A stretch of 46,595 nt of DNA from the NCBI GenBank assembly GCA_030666865.1, contig DAOUWZ010000007.1:1-46595 (forward strand), written 5' to 3'. The position numbers and the translations under genes are program-made. This document shows, one piece after another, positions 20,999-27,852 of this stretch; position 1 is the first letter of the stretch; each line of letters begins with the position of its first letter. The DNA comes from a bacterium (GTDB lineage: Bacteria; Patescibacteriota; Patescibacteriia; S139-126). The notes below the pieces were generated by a model that was given only the letters and a program-made list of their open reading frames with translations, ran no database searches and was not told where the DNA came from.

Positions 20999-21019
20999 AG
21001 CCAGGATCAAACTCTCAAA
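20999..21019 (-). repeat. Duplicate of the 16S 5' end inside the 16S leader
   Basis: Twenty-one bases identical to the true 16S start (complement GAGAGTTTGATCCTGGCT, at 20872-20892) recur 127 nt upstream, followed by unrelated sequence. The copy includes most of the 27F primer site. Confidence 0.85.
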
Positions 21020-21428
21020 TAAATGAGCAAAGCGAATTTATTTGAGCCCGGTCGTATGACTGGGCCAATTCACTGCTCTATAATGAGTAAGATTAAATCA
21101 GTAAAACTGATTAATCGGCTCTAAAAATATAATATATAGAAATTGACTCCCGCCTGCCACCAATTTAATATAGTGGCGGGCAGGTTAGATTTTCTCTACA
21201 CTCTTCAATTGTTAAATAGGCTTGTTGTTTAATAAGTTGCGTAACGAAATTTTCAAATTTTGAGTTATTATTTTTTTAAATAAGTTTTAAAGCTTTAGCT
21301 ATAAGCTAAGGCAAGAAACTTTTTAGAAAAATTAACCAAAATATGGAAATTGCAGTAGCGATATTATTATGCAACAGGTCTAACACATTTTTCCTAATCA
21401 TTTTTCCTGCAAAATTATTTTTTGACTA

Positions 21429-21474
21429 GAAAAAACAGAGATACTCAAATGTCTTTCAGTATCACTGTTTTTTC
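21429..21474 (-). terminator. Intrinsic-terminator-like hairpin in the 16S leader
   Basis: Minus strand GAAAAAACAG-t-GATACT … AGTATC-t-CTGTTTTTTC. It lies about 100 nt after the predicted 16S transcription start, so the leader could attenuate or require antitermination. The 23S leader has a similar hairpin. Confidence 0.6.
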
Positions 21475-21583
21475 TCGTCTTAATAAAAAGACCAAATTTA
21501 CTTTTATTTTAGTTTAATTTGGGGCTTTATTTTTTAATTTTTATCGCCACGATAAGTTAAATGTACAAATTTATTGCTATATT

Positions 21584-21612
21584 ATATTACCCTATAACTA
21601 AAACTATGTCAA
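21584..21612 (-). promoter_or_regulatory. Promoter of the 16S gene
   Basis: Minus strand TTGACA (21612-21607), 17 nt, TAATAT (21589-21584). The leader to mature 16S would be about 680 nt. The 20897-21583 stretch holds this leader: the 16S-end duplicate, a CCCGCCTGCC…GGCGGGCAGG palindrome (about 21149-21184) and the terminator-like hairpin. No gene is seen. Confidence 0.65.
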
Positions 21613-21692
21613 GAGATTTGGGGTGTTTTTATGCAATACTAATCCACACCCTATAAACATAGATAAATATGAAAAAATACAATATAAAGTAT

Positions 21693-21745
21693 AAAAAAAG
21701 CTTGGCTTTAAGGAGAAGCTTTACTTCGGGGAAAAGCCGAGCTTT
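21693..21745 (-). terminator. trmD terminator
   Basis: Minus strand CAAAGCTCGGCTTT … AAAGCCAAGCTTTTTTT. Between it and trmD (21746-22033) there is no gene. Confidence 0.6.
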
Positions 21746-21907
21746 GAGAAGATATAGATCTGATAAATTTCAAATTATAAATACTAAATTTTAAATCAAT
21801 TAAACATTATAGTCCCCCTGCCTGTCCGCCTTTGGAGGAATAAGGGGGATTTAGGGGGTTAATTCACAAACTATAACCTAAAAACTATTTCTATTTCTAC
21901 TCCACTA

Positions 21908-21975
21908 TGTCATTCCTGCCCCCGCCCTTGTCATTCCTGCCCCCCCTTTGTCATTCCTGCGGAGGCAGGAATCCA
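21908..21975. repeat. Dispersed TGTCATTCCTGC repeats
   Basis: TGTCATTCCTGC occurs three times (21908, 21929, 21949), separated by C-runs. The last copy completes the palindrome CCTGCGGAGGCAGG. This is an intergenic palindromic repeat, with spacing too short and uneven for CRISPR. Confidence 0.75.
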
Positions 21976-22033
21976 GAAATAATAATTAAATCAACAATCC
22001 TATTTAAAAGAGAGTTTATCTTAATTTATAATT

Positions 22034-22711
22034 CTACTTCTTTTTCCTACTCTTTGCCTTTTCTTTCCGCCATTTCGCAATCTCCGCATGATTGCCAGAC
22101 AAAAGTACTTTAGGCACTTTTAATTTCTTACCTTGATGTTCAATAACTTCCGGGCGAGTATATTGCGGATATTCTATATAATCCAAACTACGGGAAAAAG
22201 TTTCATCTTCGGCGGAATGTTTATGACCAAGCACACCGGGAATTAAACGAGCGCAAGCTTCAACAATAGTCAGAGCTGGTAATTCCCCGCCTGCCAATAC
22301 ATAAGGCCCAACAGAAATTTTTTCATCAACCAACTTATCAATCCGCGCGTCAAACCCTTCATATCTGCCAGATATTAATATCAATTGATTAAACTTAGCC
22401 AATCGTTCCGCATCTCTTTGTGTAAACTGCTTCCCAGCTGGAGTAAGTAACACAACCCTACTCTTTTTCCTGCTTGATACTTTATTCTTAATACTTGATA
22501 CCAATTTCGCTATCGGCTCAAACATCAAAATCATTCCTGGGCCGCCACCATACGGCCTGTCATCCACGCTATTGTGTTTGTCATTCGCAAATTTTCTGGG
22601 AGTATGCGTCTTTATTTTTATCAATTTCTTCTGTAAGGCACGCTTAATAATTGACTCATTTAGATATGAATCAAAAATCTCTGGAAAAATTGTGATAATA
22701 TCAAACCGCAT
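22034..22711 (-). CDS. trmD: tRNA (guanine-N1)-methyltransferase TrmD
   Basis: 225 aa. TrmD methylates G37 of tRNAs reading CNN codons, using S-adenosylmethionine bound in a trefoil knot. Visible motifs: MRFDIITIFPEIFDSYLNESI at the start, DDRPYGGGPGMIL, ISGRYEGFDARI, and GPYVLAGGELPALTIVEACARLIPGVLG; the later SLDYIEYPQYTRPEVIEHQGKKLKVPKVLLSGNH is also standard. The gene stands alone here, away from rpsP and khpA, with which it is often clustered in other bacteria. No clear Shine-Dalgarno. Confidence 0.97.
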   Translation of the reverse strand: MRFDIITIFPEIFDSYLNESIIKRALQKKLIKIKTHTPRKFANDKHNSVDDRPYGGGPGMILMFEPIAKLVSSIKNKVSSRKKSRVVLLTPAGKQFTQRDAERLAKFNQLILISGRYEGFDARIDKLVDEKISVGPYVLAGGELPALTIVEACARLIPGVLGHKHSAEDETFSRSLDYIEYPQYTRPEVIEHQGKKLKVPKVLLSGNHAEIAKWRKEKAKSRKKK

Positions 22712-23027
22712 TTATAAAAATTTATTTTATCTTTTATTAGTATAACAAAAAATATTAAAATGAACATACCATTGAACGTTCATTGGTATGTTCACTAAAA
22801 AAATCCCCTGACACCTGCCAACCAGCAAGTAGAAAGGGAATTTAGGAGATTTATATTAATTGGGTAAATAATCTTTCATCCACCCTGCACCTGTTTACAA
22901 GGGAGAGAGATGGCCTTGTATTAAGACAAGTGCAGAGCGGGTGAAAGAGGGTAAGCAAGTACAATGCTTGCCCAAGAATTCGACCTTACGGATCATTTTT
23001 TCCTGCCGAATGAGGGGATCAGACTGG
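22712..23027 (-). other. Hairpin-rich 3' end of the accessory island
   Basis: No long gene. CTTTCATCCACCCTGCAC and GTGCAGAGCGGGTGAAAG form an imperfect inverted repeat (about 22872-22948), and GGGTAAGCAAGTACAATGCTTGCCC a hairpin (about 22949-22973). A minus-strand 33-codon ORF opening MIRKVEFLGKHC follows AGGAaaaaATG, but it runs through both hairpins, so I do not call it. Near 22765-22795, TGAACATACCATTGAACG and its complement form a further palindrome. Confidence 0.5.
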
Positions 23028-23246
23028 CTATCTCCCAATCTTAATATAAAAATCCCCTTTTATGACGAGATCCTCCTCGCCAAAAAGATCCTTGTTTTGA
23101 TTAACTTCTCTCTCCTTCATCCATGAATTGGAAAGAGTCGAATAAATCTCTAAATTTTTTTGTCCGGGTTTCCACCGGACTAAATTCTCCCAACCAGTCT
23201 TGATGTCAATCAAGACTTTATAAATAGCTTTTTTCCTTCCAAACAT
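23028..23246 (-). CDS. Small hypothetical protein (island)
   Basis: 72 aa, opening MFGRKKAIYKVLIDIKTGWE and ending GDFYIKIGR. AGGAGGaaagATG supports the start well. The composition is basic and soluble with no membrane segment. I do not recognise a family. A long hairpin pair (23305-23435) lies upstream and another downstream, the same punctuation seen around other island genes. Confidence 0.6.
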   Translation of the reverse strand: MFGRKKAIYKVLIDIKTGWENLVRWKPGQKNLEIYSTLSNSWMKEREVNQNKDLFGEEDLVIKGDFYIKIGR

Positions 23247-23304
23247 CTTTCCTCCTGCCCTTATTTAACGCCGCGGTCGACGGCATTTGTTATTTTTTGT
23301 TTTC

Positions 23305-23435
23305 TTTAGTTGGTTATTTTTACTGACAACAAGTCAGCACAAACAACCAACTAAAAATGATATATTTAATTTCAAAGAACTACTCTTTCATTAAAACTTG
23401 GAAAAAGAAGGGAGATAAATATCTCCCTAAACTCA
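23305..23435. repeat. Paired inverted repeats between island genes
   Basis: TTTAGTTGGTTaTTTTTACTGAC pairs with GTCAGcacaaacAACCAACTAAA, and GGGAGAT-aa-ATATCTCCC follows. It lies between the 114-aa and 72-aa genes. It is the local example of the repeated 'long imperfect stem plus short perfect stem' pattern. Confidence 0.65.
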
Positions 23436-23487
23436 ACTACTATCACCTAAAGGCGAGAGGTTTTTCTCCCAAAAGGGACAATAAATC

Positions 23488-23832
23488 TTAATTTTCAAAT
23501 TCAACTCTGACGGTTTTTATCCGTCGGAAACGATTGAATTTGTAATTACGATGACGATAGATAATGTCCGCCTCTTGGGCAGAACTCACCTGATTCATCT
23601 GGCACCATAGGGGTTTAATCCCCAGTTCAGTTAATTTTGAAATGACCGACAACGGCGCCACAACGACCATATCGTCAAAACCGCCAGATTTATATCGGAA
23701 CACAATCTCCTCTGCCGAAGAAAACGGCTTTGGATCCTGAATCACTTGCGTGTCAAATCCAAACATTTCCTTTAGTGCGTCAATCTGCACAGCCAATGGT
23801 TTATGCCGCGACATCCATAAAATCTTTTTCAT
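23488..23832 (-). CDS. Hypothetical protein (island), 114 aa
   Basis: 114 aa with alternating strand/helix pattern (KKILWMSRHKPLAVQIDALKEMFG, FDDMVVVAPLSVISKLTELGIKPLWCQM) suggesting a small Rossmann-like alpha/beta fold, and a basic C-terminus (RHRNYKFNRFRRIKTVRVEFEN). AGGAGAtagaaATG supports the start. I do not recognise a family. It lies downstream of the ubiquitin-like cassette on the same strand and may belong to the same transcript. Confidence 0.72.
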   Translation of the reverse strand: MKKILWMSRHKPLAVQIDALKEMFGFDTQVIQDPKPFSSAEEIVFRYKSGGFDDMVVVAPLSVISKLTELGIKPLWCQMNQVSSAQEADIIYRHRNYKFNRFRRIKTVRVEFEN

Positions 23833-23868
23833 TTCTATCTCCTATTTTAATGAACTATTTTATTTAAC

Positions 23869-23945
23869 TCTTCTTAATTAAATTCATGATGAATTATAAA
23901 TTTAATTAAGAAGGGGAGAAAGCGCATATTCTCCCCAAATGCAAC
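23869..23945. repeat. Paired inverted repeats upstream of the 114-aa gene
   Basis: TTCTTAATTAAATT and AATTTAATTAAGAA flank a 16-nt loop, followed at once by GGGGAGAA…TTCTCCCC. Confidence 0.7.
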
Positions 23946-24008
23946 TTTGCCAGCTAGCACTTAAATTTGTTGATATTGGGTCTAGGATTATCCACCTTTT
24001 CCCATATC

Positions 24009-24167
24009 TCACCTCAGCCCGCTAGGCAGATGCTGGCATTTGGCCATTTTGGCCTGCATTGTATGAGGGCTTTTCAAGGAATTAGCATCTGCTTCACATC
24101 TGCTTAAGCTTTGGTTTTCCCTTGGATGGTTTTTCTCACATAACGCCAACATGTGAGGATTTTTCAT
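24009..24167 (-). CDS. Possible micro-ORF, 52 aa
   Basis: Opens MKNPHMLALCEKNHP and ends CQHLPSGLR. It has Cys and His residues but no clear metal-binding spacing, and no good Shine-Dalgarno. The first codons overlap a CCTCACAT…ATGTGAG hairpin. Composition alone makes it a candidate, and it may be chance. Confidence 0.3.
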   Translation of the reverse strand: MKNPHMLALCEKNHPRENQSLSRCEADANSLKSPHTMQAKMAKCQHLPSGLR

Positions 24168-24712
24168 TCTGACGATTCCATAAAATCAATATATCAGAAA
24201 GTCTTAAGAGAGGTTATGTTTACCATTAGAGGGTATATTATTTTTATCAAAATATATACCGCGCAAACTTCCTCTATTCTTAAGCTACGAATCAATAAAG
24301 ATTCCAACAAACTTTATTGATAAGTCCATATAAATTTCTTTAGAGTTCACTTTCTCATTGAAAGCCTGGATTATCTCCAGATCATTCTAGACCGGCTGAA
24401 GCTTGCCCAAATGACATTGCGAAATTGTCTCGGGACTCGCCTCCCTATCTGCCTGTGTTCAGGACTCACTCAGCCCGAAATCCTTATTCCGTAAAGAAAC
24501 CACACAGATGAATAAATTATAGTTCTATGGAAAACTATAATTACCTGGAAAGTCTAGCTTCCCAATTAAACCTACTTAAAAAATAAGCTTAATTGGAAAG
24601 GGAAGAAGTAAGAAGTGCAATTCTTACTTCTTCCCAAGTTTATAGTACCCCCGCAATTAAATCGGGGCTTAATAGCCAACTGGCCCTTTTAAATTTCGTT
24701 TAATTTTGGAGA
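24168..24712 (-). other. Non-coding, inverted-repeat-rich island segment
   Basis: No supported gene. It contains GCTTAAGAATAGAGG … CTCTTAAG with inner GGTATATA/TAATATACC (about 24204-24286), ATCAATAAAG/CTTTATTGAT (about 24291-24323), TTCCCAATTAA…TTAATTGGAA (about 24559-24600) and the perfect GGGAAGAAGTAAGAA/TTCTTACTTCTTCCC (about 24600-24636). A 33-codon open frame without a start (…EIIQAFNEKVNSKEIYM…) spans about 24287-24389. Confidence 0.5.
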
Positions 24713-24910
24713 TCATCCGCCCCTAATATAACTACTCTTTAAACTGCGCCAGACAGGAATTTGACCAATTTCTTCACGCCATAAGTTTTTGCAGAAGATT
24801 AGCTTCATACCAGTTACCTTGCGGGGCACCTGCGTCGGTCTTGTTGGTTCTCTTCTGGCTGGTTTCTTTTTTTGTCGTTCCAGCTACGACGAAAAATGAT
24901 CGGGTGGCAT
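24713..24910 (-). CDS. Micro-ORF pair or amber-interrupted small gene
   Basis: AAGGAGGcaattATG is one of the best ribosome-binding sites in the island, yet the frame stops after nine codons (MPPDHFSS, then TAG). The same frame then continues open for 57 codons with protein-like sequence (LERQKKKPARREPTRPT…) to a TGA, ending …SSYIRGG. An internal ATG (24808), preceded by AAGGTaactggt, could start a separate 31-aa peptide, MKLIFCKNLWREEIG…. A nonsense mutation, an attenuator peptide or stop-codon readthrough are all possible. The C-terminal Gly-Gly is notable next to a ubiquitin-like system, but the product is far too short to be a beta-grasp protein. Confidence 0.35.
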
Positions 24911-25316
24911 AATTGCCTCCTTATTTTTATTTTTGGGAAAACATTATTATTTTCCCAATTAAATCCACTAAAAAATAATGAACTTAATTGGAAAGAGGGG
25001 TTAAGTGAAATGTCGTCGTGCAAACGATATTTCTACCCCTCTATTTTTCCAAGTGCAATTTTTGGCTTACTCAACCATTTGGCCGCGGCGTCATCTGATT
25101 ACTCAGACATCTTCACCATTGCGACTCGTATGGATTTCGGCCGGCCCTGATAATTTAAGGCCTTTAGTCCGGGAGATTCACGCCTTTGCCCGGCTGGCGG
25201 AGAGCTTGCCTCTCAGCATCAGGAATTCCAGCCTTTATGGTCTATTTTTTCAAGACCCCTGAATGGCTACCAAGTTTTAAAAACCTGATGAAAATTTTAC
25301 CGCTTTTACCGTCGAC
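24911..25316 (-). other. Non-coding segment 3' of the Ubl gene
   Basis: No supported gene on either strand. TTCCCAATTAAATCCACT…AACTTAATTGGAA (about 24953-24993) repeats the motif near 24559 with a different loop, and AGAGGGGT…ACCCCTCT with ATTTC/GAAAT follows (about 24994-25045). Around 25085-25260 the GC content rises and minus-strand frames look protein-like but are broken by several stops, which may be decayed coding sequence. Confidence 0.4.
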
Positions 25317-26282
25317 TTATAATACCTTTTGCAAAATGTTGATTGTTTCAATCAAGTCGACTTTGCGCGCCGTCGCCTTCGATTTCAAGCCGTAACCGCG
25401 GAGAACTTCGCGGAGTTCTGTGCGCTTCATCGTGGTGAGCTCATCGTCGGAGTAGCGGGTGAATACACCCAGCTCAGACAAACGAGCTTTTGCGACTTCA
25501 TAATCAGCGCGGGCAGTCTCAATTGCTTCAGCTTTGGCTTTGTGGGCCGCAACTTCTTTTTTCAGGCTTGCCGCTTTTTCGAGCAATTTGCGCGCTTCTT
25601 CTTCAGCGGATTCTGCATTTTGTATCATTATATCCGCTTCGGAATTTAATTTTTCCGGATCAGTGCCGGATACAGCAACAACTTCTGAATTACTCGGTGT
25701 GGGAATAGTTGCCGGAGCAAACTCATAGCCGGCGGAGTGAATAAAAATTTCGTCACCTTCCTGCAACTTTTGGTCCAAATCGGCCTGAAATGATTCTTCG
25801 CCGTCATAAACAACGATGAGATCATTTTCGGCAACTTTTACAGCGGCGGCGGCAAGAGCCTGTTTGATTGTCCCAGCATTATCCCCACCTTCCTCGTCAG
25901 AAGCTTCGTAAATACAAACTTCATCAAAGGAACCAGGGATCCGACCGACTTTCACCGTAAACTGGTTACCTTGGATCTTCGGAACGACTAAAACGATGTC
26001 GCCGTCAGAAACAGGGGTATCCCATGCAATATTTTCCCAGCGGTCACTAACTTTTTCAGCCAGCATTCTGCCGTTAAGTTGCGGGACATCAATCATATTT
26101 CCGCTTGAACCGCTGTATTCGCCTGTACGGATTTCAAATGCGGGATCCGAGAGTCCTTTTTTGCGGCCAATTTCTTGAGCCGCTAACTTCATGACACCCA
26201 GAACCGTGAAATGTCCGGTACCATTCAACTGTAATTCAACGATTGTGCCGGGAACTTTCCCAGCTTTGATAAAAGTACTCAT
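25317..26282 (-). CDS. Tandem ubiquitin-like (beta-grasp) protein with C-terminal SAP domain
   Basis: 321 aa from ATG 26282, chosen for GGAGGtacttactaATG; the longer track start has no such signal. Residues 1-106 form one beta-grasp unit (GKVPGTIVELQLNG … DTPVSDGDIVLVVPKIQGN) and 107-191 a second (VGRIPGSFDEVCIYEAS … LQEGDEIFIHSAG). The shared G(K/R)(V/I)PG opening and DGD/EGD strand show an internal duplication. About 205-275 is charged, alanine-rich helix. The last 43 residues (DDELTTMKRTELREVLRGYGLKSK…) match the SAP helix-turn-helix type of DNA-binding domain. No Gly-Gly ends the protein, so either an internal site is used or the protein acts as a substrate or scaffold. It is the likely modifier for the E1, E2 and JAB genes just upstream. 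Confidence 0.85.
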   Translation of the reverse strand: MSTFIKAGKVPGTIVELQLNGTGHFTVLGVMKLAAQEIGRKKGLSDPAFEIRTGEYSGSSGNMIDVPQLNGRMLAEKVSDRWENIAWDTPVSDGDIVLVVPKIQGNQFTVKVGRIPGSFDEVCIYEASDEEGGDNAGTIKQALAAAAVKVAENDLIVVYDGEESFQADLDQKLQEGDEIFIHSAGYEFAPATIPTPSNSEVVAVSGTDPEKLNSEADIMIQNAESAEEEARKLLEKAASLKKEVAAHKAKAEAIETARADYEVAKARLSELGVFTRYSDDELTTMKRTELREVLRGYGLKSKATARKVDLIETINILQKVL

Positions 26283-26372
26283 TAGTAAGTACCTCCATAA
26301 TTTTTGTTTAAGGTCCATGGTCCTTAAATAAGTTAATAAGTTGCCATGACAACTATAATTAATTATTAAATA

Positions 26373-27110
26373 TTATTTTGTAACCCAGTTGCAGGTGGTG
26401 ATCAAGACCGGCTTGATGCACAGCATATCATAATTGCTATGATCATCACCTTCCTTAATCTCCACTTTAGATGCGATATCAAAATCGCCGGCTGTGAATT
26501 TAATCAATTTGTGTGCGGCTAAACCGGCAGTAACCGACACAACTGTGCCAATAGCGCGATAGGTACATGGGCTAGCCTCACCCTCGCCGTCCTCAAATAG
26601 TGTGTCCTCAAAGTTCTTTACGTCAGACGGGTAACAAGGCTTCACTGTGTGGACGATACAGAGTTCAGCACCCAGACGGGTTTCCACCATCAATTTGACA
26701 TTTAACTGATACTTGATGGCTTTCTCCCAAATCTCTTTCCGACTAGACATGGTGTCGGTGCAAAGAAAAATTATGCCGGAAAACTTTTGAGACCCGTCAA
26801 CTTTCTCATTGTGAGGCACAACTTCACATCCACAATCGACATCCAACCTCTGCTTAAGAGCATTGATTTTATATTCACCCACATCACCTCGACCAAAAAT
26901 TTGGTTAGGTAGATTATGAGCTTCAACAACATCAAAATCCCAAGCGTGAAGCTTTCTTACTCCCATTTTGGCTAAAATGTAAGCAATCCAGCTTCCGGTT
27001 GCGCCTACCCCAATAATATGAACTTCCTCATTGAACGCTTCGGGGTTAAAAACGTCCAATTGTCTCCAATAATCAGGAGTCGCCAATGTCTGTTTAGTAC
27101 TTTTTGACAT
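26373..27110 (-). CDS. E1-like ubiquitin-activating/ThiF family enzyme
   Basis: 245 aa from ATG 27110, supported by AAAGGAGGTcgtaATG, which lies inside the end of the JAB gene (17-nt overlap). It should adenylate the C-terminus of a ubiquitin-like protein. Nucleotide-binding GVGATGS is at residues 34-40, with the acidic-Asn motif DFDVVEAHNLPNQ at 58-70. CPSDV-like and SPCTYRAIGTVVSVTAGLAAHKL segments match the MoeB/ThiF Cys and dimer regions. The short length indicates a minimal ThiF domain without the extra domains of eukaryotic E1. It is the third gene of the E2–JAB–E1–Ubl cassette. Confidence 0.9.
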   Translation of the reverse strand: MSKSTKQTLATPDYWRQLDVFNPEAFNEEVHIIGVGATGSWIAYILAKMGVRKLHAWDFDVVEAHNLPNQIFGRGDVGEYKINALKQRLDVDCGCEVVPHNEKVDGSQKFSGIIFLCTDTMSSRKEIWEKAIKYQLNVKLMVETRLGAELCIVHTVKPCYPSDVKNFEDTLFEDGEGEASPCTYRAIGTVVSVTAGLAAHKLIKFTAGDFDIASKVEIKEGDDHSNYDMLCIKPVLITTCNWVTK

Positions 27111-27831
27111 TACGACCTCCTTTCTTGGAGGAATGAGTCGTGCGTTTGGAGGAATGAGTAGAGCTGGGAAATTCATTTCCGAAATTCCAATTCCCGCTTT
27201 CATAATTGGTCACAGGCGGTGGTGCTTTACGCACCTTTTTGGATAATTCCGTTTTGATTTTATCCCTCAGATCCGCCTGTTCCAGCTCAAAGATTTCCCA
27301 CTCCACATCCTCGATTTTAATTCCAAGGTCGTAGAAGAAAATTTCAAACCGAAAGTTGCCGGATTTATTGGCAATCCCCATAATGAAATAATCGGAGGAT
27401 TCGCCAAACTGGTGCATCTGGCTCAAATCACCGTAGTTACCGGGACCGTATGAACCGCTAGGCGTTACTCCCATATTTACATGAGAATGCCCCCAAAAAC
27501 GGACGTTATTAACCAACTCAACTCCATCGTCTCGTCCGGCCAATTCTGCAAAAAAGGCACCTACACTGTCAGGATCCAATGCGGTCTGGGTTGAATGTAC
27601 CTCTTGATCAAAAAGGTAAACCTCTTCAATCAAGAAATTCATACCCTGCCGCTGGACTTTTCCCAGCCATGAAACCTCTTCCGGTGACTCAGACACAATG
27701 TAGTACATTATGTCGTAAGCCGTTTTCGAAATAAGAATTCGTGGTAGATCCCCGAGCAATTTCACAGTTGACGTGAATTTATGTGGCACAAACCTTTTAG
27801 CTGCCCCACATACAAAATTAATTAAATTCAT
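27094..27831 (-). CDS. JAB/JAMM metallopeptidase (deubiquitinase-like)
   Basis: 245 aa from ATG 27831, with AGGAGAttttttgATG upstream; the track uses a TTG one codon earlier. JAB proteins remove or process ubiquitin-like modifiers using zinc. Catalytic Glu52 lies in PEEVSWLG, and the zinc histidines in GHSHVNMGVTPSG (115 and 117), with Ser125. The Asp expected three residues later is Tyr128; a seven-residue YGPGNYG segment separates it from Asp135 in DLSQMHQFG, so I read this as an insertion, not a loss. A polar tail (STHSSKRTTHSSKKGG) with a short duplication follows the domain. Confidence 0.9.
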   Translation of the reverse strand: MNLINFVCGAAKRFVPHKFTSTVKLLGDLPRILISKTAYDIMYYIVSESPEEVSWLGKVQRQGMNFLIEEVYLFDQEVHSTQTALDPDSVGAFFAELAGRDDGVELVNNVRFWGHSHVNMGVTPSGSYGPGNYGDLSQMHQFGESSDYFIMGIANKSGNFRFEIFFYDLGIKIEDVEWEIFELEQADLRDKIKTELSKKVRKAPPPVTNYESGNWNFGNEFPSSTHSSKRTTHSSKKGGRNVKKY

Positions 27832-27852
27832 CAAAAAATCTCCTATTTTAAT

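Noticed and set aside
21908-21975. Three TGTCATTCCTGC repeats as a CRISPR array
   Set aside because: Spacers are only about 8-9 nt, C-rich and uneven, and no cas genes are in the window; it matches a dispersed palindromic repeat.
24713-24808. The 31-aa peptide ending in RGG as the true ubiquitin-like modifier
   Set aside because: Too short for a beta-grasp fold, weak ribosome-binding site, and no similarity to the Ubl domains of the neighbouring gene.
24872-25395. Plus-strand ORFs of 69-92 aa opposite the 3' end of the Ubl gene
   Set aside because: They overlap each other in different frames, have no ribosome-binding sites, one runs into the antisense of the Ubl gene, and all island genes with support are on the minus strand.
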